9,196 bases of DNA, taken from positions 1 to 9,196 of the forward strand of contig PWOE01000011.1 of NCBI GenBank assembly GCA_003557585.1. The letters are read 5' to 3'. The notes under the pieces were generated by a model. That model made no database searches. It was not told the DNA's origin and saw only the letters and a list, made by a program, of their open reading frames with translations. The stretch comes from Candidatus Nealsoniibacteriota bacterium. GTDB lineage: Bacteria; Patescibacteriota; Minisyncoccia; Minisyncoccales; CSSED10-335. Position numbers and translations under genes: made by a program. Shown here piece by piece: positions 1-5,699 of the stretch (the stretch's first letter is position 1; each line of letters starts with the position of its first letter).

Positions 1-90
1 CTTTTCATTCGTTAAGTTCCAAAGGAGATAGCTTAAGGAGAGAAAAAGGAGAACTGATAAAATGATTATTACAGTTTTTTGTTGTTGCAT
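1..90 (-). CDS. N-terminus of an unidentified membrane protein (partial, leaves the left edge)
   Basis: An open frame of 30 codons starts at ATG 88-90 and continues past base 1 without a stop. The N-terminus is short and polar (MQQQKT), followed by a hydrophobic stretch of about 19 residues (roughly 7-25) ending in a Trp-Asn pair and polar residues. This fits a signal anchor or single membrane helix. Function cannot be told from 30 residues. It lies downstream of clpP on the same strand, with a 86-base gap holding a promoter-like sequence (114-141). The frame stays open upstream of the ATG back to a stop at the clpP end, with a TTG at 139-141 as the only alternative start I see; that would add 17 residues and put the promoter motif inside the gene. 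I prefer the ATG, but there is no Shine-Dalgarno sequence to decide it. Confidence 0.6.
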   Translation of the reverse strand, partial: MQQQKTVIIILSVLLFLSLSYLLWNLTNEK

Positions 91-113
91 AGTCTTATTT
101 TTATGCCGAGTTA

Positions 114-141
114 ATTCTAATATTTCTCTGGTTATTGTCAA
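114..141 (-). promoter_or_regulatory. Putative sigma70 promoter for the left-edge membrane gene
   Basis: Read on the minus strand, a perfect -35 TTGACA (136-141) is followed after 16 bases by TAGAAT (114-119), five of six matches to the -10 consensus. Transcription would start near base 107, about 17 bases before the ATG at 88-90. The caution is that the reading frame of the downstream gene is open through this motif, so it could be coding sequence if the gene starts at TTG 139-141. Confidence 0.45.
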
Positions 142-176
142 TAAGAAGAGTGCATCTCTAACATTTCTCTCTTTAA

Positions 177-758
177 CTATTTACCCTTTATCACTGCATC
201 GACTATGCCATAACTCTTGGCCTCTTCTGATGAAAGATAAAAATCTCTGTCGATATCTTTCTCAATCTTGGTTAAGTTTTGCTTGGTATGCTTAGCTAAA
301 ATCTTATTCAATCTTTCTTTTATCTTAATAATCTGTTTAGCAGTAATCTCAATCTCTGTCGCCTGCCCTGTGGCACCACCTGCAACTTGATGCAACATTA
401 TCTGAGAGTTGGGCAAAGCAAATCTCTTACCCTTCTTACCTGAGGCCAAAATAACAGCTCCCATAGATGCTGCCAAGCCTATACAGACAGTCGATATGTC
501 AGGCTTAACATGTTGCATCGTGTCGTAGATTGCCATACCTGCTGTCACTGAACCTCCCGGACTATTAATGTATAATTGAATCTCTTTCTTGGGATCTTGA
601 CTCGCTAGAAAAAGTAACTGAGCAATCACTAAATTAGCAACTGCATCATTTATTGGTCCAGCAAGAAAAATTATTCTCTCCTTCAAGAGGCGAGAGTAGA
701 TGTCATAAGCTCTTTCCCCTCGAGGAGATTTTTCAACTACCATTGGTATTAAGCTCAT
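177..758 (-). CDS. clpP: ATP-dependent Clp protease proteolytic subunit ClpP
   Basis: Cytoplasmic serine peptidase (family S14) that forms the double-heptamer chamber used by Clp ATPases for regulated protein degradation. The 193-residue protein has the usual length of mature ClpP and no long propeptide. The catalytic triad is visible: Ser98 in GLAASMGA, His123 in MLHQVAGG and Asp172 in DRDFY. The substrate-groove segment YINSPGGSV is at 63-71 and the handle-region motif GQATEI at 131-136. The start ATG 756-758 is chosen because it gives the standard N-terminus; a second ATG (Met6, 741-743) is possible. There is no Shine-Dalgarno sequence. The gene begins 21 bases after the nusA stop, so the two are almost certainly co-transcribed. 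No clpX or tig is adjacent, so the partner ATPase must be encoded elsewhere. Confidence 0.97.
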   Translation of the reverse strand: MSLIPMVVEKSPRGERAYDIYSRLLKERIIFLAGPINDAVANLVIAQLLFLASQDPKKEIQLYINSPGGSVTAGMAIYDTMQHVKPDISTVCIGLAASMGAVILASGKKGKRFALPNSQIMLHQVAGGATGQATEIEITAKQIIKIKERLNKILAKHTKQNLTKIEKDIDRDFYLSSEEAKSYGIVDAVIKGK

Positions 759-779
759 GGTTGAATGTTAAAATTTTAA

Positions 780-1997
780 TTAATTATCTTCTTCTTTTAT
801 TTCTTCTTTGTCTTCTTTGTCTAACTCTTCAGCTTCTGATTCTTCATCGCTGTCTTGAGGTGTAGCTGTCTCTTCTACCTCATCGCTCTCCAGCCCTTTA
901 ACATCTATCTTCCAGCCTGTTAATTTCGCTGCCAAACGCACATTCTGTCCGTCTTTACCGATAGAAAGAGAGAGTTGGTCATCGGGCACAATAGCTAGAG
1001 CTTTGCTCTTGTCTACAAGCTTAACTTCAATGATCTTAGCTGGCGATAGAGCATTGGCAATAAATTCTTGGGGGTCATCAGAATATTCTACAATATCAAT
1101 CTTCTCACCATTTAGTTCTGAGATTACAGCTGAAACTCTAGTTCCTTTTTGGCCAACAACAGCTCCTATCGGATCGATACCCTCTGCTTCGGAATAGACA
1201 GCAACTTTTGATCTGCTACCTGCTTCACGAGCAATAGCTTTAATCTCTACTGAACCAGCAGAAACTTCAGGAGCTTCTAACTCAAAAAGCTTAGAAACAA
1301 GCTTGGGATAATTTCTTGAAAGAAAGATCATCGGTCCTCTAGGAGTATCTTCAACTTTAAGGATATATACTTTCAATCTGTGTCCTGGGCGATAATTCTC
1401 TTGAGGAACCTGGTCTTCTTTGCTGATAACACCTAAGGTTTTGCCGATATCAACAAAGATGTTGGAGCCTTCTATTCTTTGCACTATGCCTGGAACTATC
1501 TCACCCTCTTTTGATTTATATTCCTCCAAGACAGAATCTCTTTCCACCTCTTTTATCTTTTGAAGAATAACTTGTTTTGCAGTCTGAGCTGCAATTCTGC
1601 CAAAATCTTCTTTCTCTTTAAGAGGAATCTCTATCTCTTCACCAACTTTTGCCTCGGAGTTGTCCTTGAGAGCATCTTCTATCATAGTGTGTCTCTCTGG
1701 ATTGAATCTGACTTTTCTATCCTCGTCATCACTTTTAATCTCTTTGCTGTTCTTTAACTCCTCTATCTCTTCTTCGGTCAATATCATTGAGTCATCAACA
1801 ATCGTCTTTATCTGCCAAAACTTGAGATCTCCTGTCTTGGAATCCATCTCTGCTTTTATAATCTGACCTTTCTCACCATACTCTTTCTTGTAAGCCGCGG
1901 CGATGGCTGATTCTATCACTTCCATTATCTTTTTTTTAGGAATCTCTTTCTCCTCGGCCAACTGAGTTATCGCTGACATAAAGTTTTTTAAATCCAT
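780..1997 (-). CDS. nusA: Transcription termination/antitermination factor NusA
   Basis: RNA-polymerase-associated factor that modulates pausing, intrinsic termination and antitermination. The 405 residues show the standard order: N-terminal RNAP-binding domain (about 1-125, with the conserved AIAAAYKKEYG helix at 31-41), S1 domain (about 160-230), KH1 (GQKG loop at 282-285) and KH2 (GKDG loop at 347-350, then QNVRLAAKLTGW). After residue 370 comes a strongly acidic tail, DEVEE to EEIKEEDN, in place of the acidic repeat domains of E. coli NusA; a short form is normal in many bacteria. The start ATG is preceded by AAAAAAT and no Shine-Dalgarno sequence. The usual partners rimP, ylxR and infB are absent; clpP follows instead. 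A promoter (2068-2096) and a terminator-like hairpin (2016-2042) precede the gene and suggest control by attenuation. Confidence 0.97.
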   Translation of the reverse strand: MDLKNFMSAITQLAEEKEIPKKKIMEVIESAIAAAYKKEYGEKGQIIKAEMDSKTGDLKFWQIKTIVDDSMILTEEEIEELKNSKEIKSDDEDRKVRFNPERHTMIEDALKDNSEAKVGEEIEIPLKEKEDFGRIAAQTAKQVILQKIKEVERDSVLEEYKSKEGEIVPGIVQRIEGSNIFVDIGKTLGVISKEDQVPQENYRPGHRLKVYILKVEDTPRGPMIFLSRNYPKLVSKLFELEAPEVSAGSVEIKAIAREAGSRSKVAVYSEAEGIDPIGAVVGQKGTRVSAVISELNGEKIDIVEYSDDPQEFIANALSPAKIIEVKLVDKSKALAIVPDDQLSLSIGKDGQNVRLAAKLTGWKIDVKGLESDEVEETATPQDSDEESEAEELDKEDKEEIKEEDN

Positions 1998-2015
1998 ATT
2001 TTTTGTTACTTAAGT

Positions 2016-2042
2016 AAAAAATAAATCCGTCTTCCAACGGAT
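2016..2042 (-). terminator. Terminator-like hairpin in the nusA leader (possible attenuator)
   Basis: On the minus strand ATCCGT (2037-2042) and ACGGAT (2025-2030) form a perfect 6-bp stem around the loop TGGAAG, followed directly by TTATTTTTT. The stem is short, with only three G-C pairs, so it would be a weak intrinsic terminator. It lies about 20 bases downstream of the predicted nusA transcription start and 28 bases before the ATG. It could end read-through from the 87-aa gene, attenuate nusA, or do both. Confidence 0.55.
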
Positions 2043-2067
2043 AAAGCAGTCCTTAATCTTGATATAA

Positions 2068-2096
2068 AGGATACCAAAAGAGTAATTCAATGTCAA
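2068..2096 (-). promoter_or_regulatory. Sigma70-type promoter for nusA-clpP
   Basis: Minus strand: perfect -35 TTGACA (2091-2096), a 17-base spacer, and -10 TATCCT (2068-2073, four of six matches) preceded by TGG, which gives an extended -10 (TGn). The motif starts only four bases after the stop of the 87-aa gene. Predicted transcription starts near 2061, leaving a leader of about 60 bases that contains the hairpin at 2016-2042. This is the best-formed promoter in the window. Confidence 0.75.
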
Positions 2097-2100
2097 ATAG

Positions 2101-2364
2101 TTAAAGGTTCTCTAAGCTTTCTTCTAGCTCTTTGAACATCTCTTCTTCTGCCTCCATCTCTGAGTCCAACAAGTCAAGCTCTCTTTCAATCTCTTCTTCA
2201 CTGTCTGAAGGAGCAATCTCATCTAGAAGGTCGAGCTCTTCAACTGGAATCTCGTCAATCTCAGTTGCCTCTTCGGAATCTCGGCTGGTGGCAAAGACTA
2301 GAATTAAAGAGACAAGAGCGATGAGGGCAACCGCTATAATTATTATCTTTTTGTTTTGTGCCAT
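2101..2364 (-). CDS. Small membrane-anchored acidic protein, function unknown
   Basis: I do not recognise this 87-residue protein. It has a basic N-terminus (MAQNKK), one membrane helix (about residues 6-25, rich in Ile, Val, Leu and Ala), then a strongly acidic, probably helical domain. The motif ELDLLD occurs twice (43-48 and 62-67), and the C-terminus is an E/L-rich heptad-like segment (about 68-87). The likely topology is an N-terminal anchor with the acidic domain outside the membrane. The start lies two bases after the stop of the 262-aa coiled-coil gene, so the two are translated from one mRNA and may work together at the envelope. There is no Shine-Dalgarno sequence. The amino-acid pattern and the tight operon position argue that it is a real gene rather than a chance frame. 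Confidence 0.8.
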   Translation of the reverse strand: MAQNKKIIIIAVALIALVSLILVFATSRDSEEATEIDEIPVEELDLLDEIAPSDSEEEIERELDLLDSEMEAEEEMFKELEESLENL

Positions 2365-2366
2365 CT

Positions 2367-3155
2367 TTATAAATTACTTAAAATTGAAAAAATGCTTCTA
2401 ATTCTTTCTCTTAAAGGATCGATGAATTCTTCCCTGATCTCTCTGTGATCGTTCCTCAGTTCCTCCATCGTTATTCGAAAATCTTCTCTCGTTGTCTCTT
2501 CTGATTGTAGATCGACGATGTAAACTTTGCTTTTTTGAGCAATAATTACCTCTCTTACTTGATCGATCTCTCCTTTAAGAAAATCGATTTCGCCGTAAAA
2601 GTAGTCTGAGTCTTCTTCGTCTAAATCTTCTACAAGTGCAACTCTTGACTCTATCTTGCTAAGAATAAGCTCCAAGGCATCAAGGTAACCGATATATCTG
2701 TTAGATAAATTTTCATTGAGTCTTTCTATATTTTGTGCTAAGACTTCGGCTCTTGTTCTGCGAGCCTCATCTCTTATCAAGTCGAGTCGTTCTTGAAATC
2801 TCTCTCTTCTTTCTTGAGCCACGGAAAGAGCTTCTTGCTTCATCTCACCAGCTCTTTCTTGGGTGGCAACTGTCCTCTCTCTTATCTCTTGGGTTAATTG
2901 ATCTCTTTTCTCAGAGAAATTAATCGTTTCTCTAATTGTTTCTCTTGCTTGATTGGGAACTCTTTCTGGTAACTCTCTAATTCCAATCCCGTCGTCATTA
3001 TCTTCATCTTCTTGGTCATTTAATGGAAGGGGAGTTACTTCAGGTAATTCTTGTATCTGTATCTCTACTTCTCGCCTTGCCCCTGTCTCTGCCAAAAGAA
3101 GACCTGGCAAAAGAAAGGCAGCAATCACGAATAGTATTATTATCTTTTTATGCAT
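2367..3155 (-). CDS. Secreted coiled-coil protein, function unknown
   Basis: I do not recognise a family for this 262-residue protein. It begins with a typical signal peptide: HKK, a hydrophobic core at about 5-21, then a likely signal-peptidase I site after LLLA (residues 19-22, before ETG). There is no lipobox Cys. A short Pro-rich, acidic linker follows (residues 36-58, QELPEVTPLPL and a DQEDEDNDD run). From about 70 to 255 it is almost entirely charged helix with heptad-like spacing and many Arg-Glu pairs, ending in a more hydrophobic segment (RIRSIFSILSNL). This suggests an exported, rod-like or oligomeric envelope protein. The gene is 60 bases after the cca stop and two bases before the 87-aa membrane gene. 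I see no convincing promoter of its own, so read-through from cca is likely. The start is the only one that gives a complete signal peptide. Confidence 0.85.
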   Translation of the reverse strand: MHKKIIILFVIAAFLLPGLLLAETGARREVEIQIQELPEVTPLPLNDQEDEDNDDGIGIRELPERVPNQARETIRETINFSEKRDQLTQEIRERTVATQERAGEMKQEALSVAQERRERFQERLDLIRDEARRTRAEVLAQNIERLNENLSNRYIGYLDALELILSKIESRVALVEDLDEEDSDYFYGEIDFLKGEIDQVREVIIAQKSKVYIVDLQSEETTREDFRITMEELRNDHREIREEFIDPLRERIRSIFSILSNL

Positions 3156-3215
3156 CTTTTTATCTATTTAATAATCTGTGTCTATCGTATCACGCAACCC
3201 TGCTCAAAAGCAAGC

Positions 3216-4736
3216 CTATTTAACCCAATATCTCTTCTTGATCTCTTTTTCTTTTTTTGCCTCTAATTCACCAACATTATCTTTGCTTTTTTGAGCAAGA
3301 CGAGAAATCTTTTCATCTGGCAAAGAAGCGATCTCTTTAGCTCTTTTTTTAAGGTTACTCAAGCTATTCTCTGAAGGATTGTCTAAAACGATACCCAGTA
3401 AAGCTTCTAAAATCCAGCCAACCTTTTTGCTAGGAGGAATATCTAATATCTTCATGATATCATCACCTTTTATCTCAAGCATACCAACAGAGATGGCATC
3501 CTGAGATGTCTTGTCAATTAGATATCTTAGATGTCTCAGTTTATAAGGTTCAGCTTTGGGCACTCCTGAACCGATCCTATCACAGCTTCTCAGTTGCAAA
3601 AGCTCATCTATACTATCTTTACCAACCTGACGCACCAATCTTCTAACAGAACTTTCAGAAACTTCGCCAACGTTGTAATAGAAAAGATGGTATCTTATCA
3701 ATTTAACTATCTTCTTTGTCTCCTCTTTAGAGAACTTTAATCGTTCCAATATCTTTTGAGCCATTCGTGCACCAACAACCTCATGACCATGGAAAGTTGC
3801 ATCCTTGCCTTTACCTCTCTTTGTTTTTGGCTTAGCTATATCATGCAAAAGAGCAGCCAACCTAACTTCTTTGCTGAAGTCTTTTTTAGCCGCATAATCC
3901 AAAGAGAGGAGATTGTGTTTATAGCAATCATATATATGATGCTTGCTTTGCTCTACACCATAACCATCTTCCAATTCAGGAACAATATATCTCAGAAGCT
4001 TCATCTCTCTTAAAGATTCTACTCCTTGAGCGGCTCTTGTGTCCATAATAATCTTAACAAACTCATCTCTTATTCTTTCTTGAGATATCTCTTTGAGCCA
4101 TTTTGATCCTTCGACAATCGCTTTTTCTGTCTCTTTCTCTATCTTGAAAGAGAGAGTAGTGGCGAAACGAACTGCTCGCATCATGCGTAGAGCATCTTCA
4201 GAAAATCTTTCTAGCGGTTCACCAACCGCTCTGATAGTCTTCTTCTTTAAGTCTTCTTTACCCTTGAAAGGATCGACTATCTGACATTCATCAATCTTCT
4301 TCTTCGAGTCTGCTGGCCTTATCGCAACAGCATTGACTGTGAAGTCTCTTCTTGAAAGGTCTTCTTCTATTGTTTCGGCCCAATCAACTCTCTCTGGTCG
4401 TCTTCTTTTTGTGTAAGCCGACTCCTTTCTGTATGTCGTAATCTCTACAACAGCATCAAAGTCTCTTTCTTTGTTTGAGGGTAAGACAACTCCCACTGTG
4501 CCAAAATCATTCTCATAGAAAGTTTTGAAACCTTCTTTATCAAATATCTCTTGAATCTTTTCAGGAACAAAATTTGTTGCGATATCCCAGTCCTCTGGCT
4601 TTTTGCCCATAAGACTATCTCTAACACAGCCACCAACTATATATGCTTCAGCTTGGTTCTTCTGCATTATTCTGATGACCTTCTCTACCTCTTTCGGGAT
4701 ATTTATCTTGACTCCTGTTTCTTTCTCTTTTTTCAT
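3216..4736 (-). CDS. cca: CCA-adding enzyme (tRNA nucleotidyltransferase, class II) with HD domain
   Basis: Adds or repairs the 3' CCA of tRNAs using CTP and ATP. Numbering from ATG 4734-4736 (506 aa): the polymerase head has YIVGGCVRD (32-40) and the metal-binding DWD (49-51), then RRDFTVNA (129-136). The EDALR motif (180-184) matches the EDxxR nucleotide-templating motif of class II CCA enzymes. An HD domain follows, with LLHDIAKP (His298-Asp299) and FHGHE. The C-terminal tail is helical and Lys/Glu-rich. It is longer than many bacterial homologues. A poly(A) polymerase of the same superfamily cannot be fully excluded, but both tRNA genes in the window lack encoded CCA, so the organism needs this activity. 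A TTG one codon upstream (4737-4739) is possible; I prefer the ATG. The promoter (4744-4772) predicts a start site next to the ATG, so the mRNA may be leaderless. Confidence 0.93.
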   Translation of the reverse strand: MKKEKETGVKINIPKEVEKVIRIMQKNQAEAYIVGGCVRDSLMGKKPEDWDIATNFVPEKIQEIFDKEGFKTFYENDFGTVGVVLPSNKERDFDAVVEITTYRKESAYTKRRRPERVDWAETIEEDLSRRDFTVNAVAIRPADSKKKIDECQIVDPFKGKEDLKKKTIRAVGEPLERFSEDALRMMRAVRFATTLSFKIEKETEKAIVEGSKWLKEISQERIRDEFVKIIMDTRAAQGVESLREMKLLRYIVPELEDGYGVEQSKHHIYDCYKHNLLSLDYAAKKDFSKEVRLAALLHDIAKPKTKRGKGKDATFHGHEVVGARMAQKILERLKFSKEETKKIVKLIRYHLFYYNVGEVSESSVRRLVRQVGKDSIDELLQLRSCDRIGSGVPKAEPYKLRHLRYLIDKTSQDAISVGMLEIKGDDIMKILDIPPSKKVGWILEALLGIVLDNPSENSLSNLKKRAKEIASLPDEKISRLAQKSKDNVGELEAKKEKEIKKRYWVK

Positions 4737-4743
4737 CAACCTA

Positions 4744-4772
4744 ATCTTACTTTAAAAGCTTGTTATTTTCAA
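4744..4772 (-). promoter_or_regulatory. Sigma70-type promoter for cca
   Basis: Minus strand: -35 TTGAAA (4767-4772, five of six matches), 17-base spacer, -10 TAAGAT (4744-4749, four of six). The predicted start is near 4737, at or within a few bases of the cca start codon, which leaves no room for a leader or Shine-Dalgarno sequence. Its -35 box lies one base from the -35 box of the rightward promoter, so two polymerases probably cannot bind at once. Confidence 0.6.
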
Positions 4773-4788
4773 TTATTTAAAGTAGGAT
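4760..4788 (+). promoter_or_regulatory. Sigma70-type promoter for the tRNA-Arg/pilin/tRNA-Lys/rpsO/pnp operon
   Basis: -35 TTGTTA (4760-4765, four of six), 17-base spacer, -10 TAGGAT (4783-4788, four of six). Transcription is predicted to start near 4795, about eight bases before the tRNA-Arg, which is a normal distance for a tRNA promoter. I found no other clear rightward promoter before 8330, so this one may serve everything to pnp. Confidence 0.62.
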
Positions 4789-4802
4789 TTCATTGAGGAG
4801 AG

Positions 4803-4876
<74 letters not shown>

Positions 4877-4906
4877 CAGCCAGTTATTGAAAATTTATTA
4901 AAAATA

Positions 4907-5311
4907 ATGTACATTAAAGGAATGAAATCCTTGTTTTCATTGAATCTTTTATTAACAATAGTCCTTGTGGGCATTCTTTTTTTTCCTTTTTTCGCTTCTG
5001 CTCAGCTCGTTCCTTGTGGTGGGCCAGATCAACCTTGCCAGCTATGCCACCTCTTTGAGATGATTGGAAGAATTGTCAATTTTGCTAGACAAGTTGCAAC
5101 TCTTATCGGAATAGTCATTCTATTGGCTGCCAGTATCACATTGATGGTCTCTGCCGGTAAGCCTGATTTAATAGAAAAAGCAAAAAAGATGCTCTACACG
5201 ACAGTGATTGCTCTAGTTATCATCTATTTAGGTTGGGGTATAGTTGTTCTTCTTTATACCGCTCTAGGAGCAGCAGAGAGTCCAGCTCATTGGCTTAAAG
5301 TCTGTGGATAG
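4907..5311 (+). CDS. Pilin-like small membrane protein (T4SS-pilin / TrbC-VirB2-like family)
   Basis: The 134-residue protein has a signal peptide with a hydrophobic core and a likely cleavage after ASA (about 30-32, before QLV). A short exported segment follows with three Cys in PCGGPDQPCQLCHLF (Cys37, Cys44, Cys47), then two membrane helices (about 64-84 and 97-120) joined by a charged loop (GKPDLIEKAKK), and a C-terminal Cys133. This signal, Cys segment and two-helix hairpin pattern is that of small pilin-like proteins frequent in Parcubacteria-type genomes and related in layout to VirB2/TrbC; the actual function is not established. The start is uncertain: ATG 4907 or ATG 4922 (Met6), the latter directly after AAAGGA but with no spacing. 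It lies 30 bases after tRNA-Arg and only four bases before tRNA-Lys, so it belongs to a tRNA transcript. Confidence 0.85.
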   Translation: MYIKGMKSLFSLNLLLTIVLVGILFFPFFASAQLVPCGGPDQPCQLCHLFEMIGRIVNFARQVATLIGIVILLAASITLMVSAGKPDLIEKAKKMLYTTVIALVIIYLGWGIVVLLYTALGAAESPAHWLKVCG

Positions 5312-5315
5312 ATAG

Positions 5316-5388
5316 GCCCCGTTAGCTCAGCTGGTAGAGCAGGAAGCTCTTAACTTCAAGGTCGGGGGTTCGAATCCCTCACGGGGCA
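5316..5388 (+). tRNA. tRNA-Lys (anticodon CTT)
   Basis: The acceptor stem is GCCCCGT (5316-5322) with ACGGGGC (5381-5387), discriminator A5388. The D arm is GCTC/GAGC with a GG in its loop. The anticodon loop CTCTTAA gives CTT at 5349-5351, and the T loop is TTCGAAT (5369-5375). The outermost anticodon-stem pair is a G-A mismatch (5342/5358), which is unusual but tolerated. CCA is not encoded (the next bases are CAATG). It sits four bases after the pilin-like stop and 25 bases before rpsO. Confidence 0.95.
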
Positions 5389-5413
5389 CAATGAAATAAT
5401 TAATTATAAATTT

Positions 5414-5686
5414 ATGCTAACAACAGAAGAAAAAGAGAAGATAATTAAAGACTACAAACTTCATGACAAAGATACTGGTTCTCCGGAAGTCCAGATTGCT
5501 ATCTTAACAGAAGATATCAAGAGTCTTTTAGATCATCTTAAAAAGAACGCTAAAGACAACCACTCCAGAAGGGGTTTATTAAAGATGGTTGTTAAAAGAA
5601 AAAAACTGCTAGCTTATCTTAAAAAAGAAGACGAAAAGAGGCATGACACAATGGTTAAAAAGATCGGCCTCAAGAAGAAAAAATAA
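5414..5686 (+). CDS. rpsO: 30S ribosomal protein S15
   Basis: Primary 16S rRNA-binding protein that nucleates the platform of the small subunit. At 90 residues it has the family length. The S15 signature is clear: DTGSPEVQIA (20-29), then DHLKKNAKDNHSRRGLL (40-56, containing the rRNA-contacting His and Asp) and the basic C-terminus KKIGLKKKK. The start ATG follows ATAAATTT with no Shine-Dalgarno sequence. Only 25 bases separate it from tRNA-Lys, and I see no promoter there, so its mRNA 5' end is probably made by 3' processing of that tRNA. This leaves little room for the structured leader by which S15 represses its own synthesis in other bacteria. The NYN gene follows after 13 bases. Confidence 0.97.
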   Translation: MLTTEEKEKIIKDYKLHDKDTGSPEVQIAILTEDIKSLLDHLKKNAKDNHSRRGLLKMVVKRKKLLAYLKKEDEKRHDTMVKKIGLKKKK

Positions 5687-5699
5687 ATGAATTTTAAAA

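Larger units (their letters stand above)
4743..4789. repeat. Inverted repeat spanning the divergent cca / tRNA-Arg promoters
   Basis: The left arm, AATCTTACTTTAAA (4743-4756), is the reverse complement of the right arm, TTTAAAGTAGGATT (4776-4789), at 13 of 14 positions; the inner nine are perfect. The centre is base 4766, between the two -35 boxes. Each arm contains the -10 element of one promoter, so the two genes have nearly identical core promoter sequence facing in opposite directions. It could be an operator for a dimeric regulator or simply a duplicated core promoter. Confidence 0.75.

Noticed and set aside
130..176. Possible clpP terminator (AGAG/CTCT stem with loop ATGCA)
   Set aside because: Only four base pairs and no continuous U-tract; not distinguishable from chance.
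62..295. Rightward 77-codon frame preceded by AAAGGAG, a good Shine-Dalgarno match
   Set aside because: It overlaps the end of clpP and the start of the left-edge membrane gene in antisense, its translation has no protein-like pattern, and real genes here do not use Shine-Dalgarno sites. The AAAGGAG is the reverse complement of Ser/Leu codons in that membrane gene.
3156..3215. Possible promoter for the 262-aa gene (TTGCGT, then TATTAA)
   Set aside because: Weak matches in both boxes; co-transcription with cca explains expression as well.
5389..5413. Palindrome ATAATTAATTAT before rpsO as an operator or S15 regulatory site
   Set aside because: Pure A/T low-complexity sequence in an AT-rich gap of 25 bases; no structure resembling a known S15 leader.
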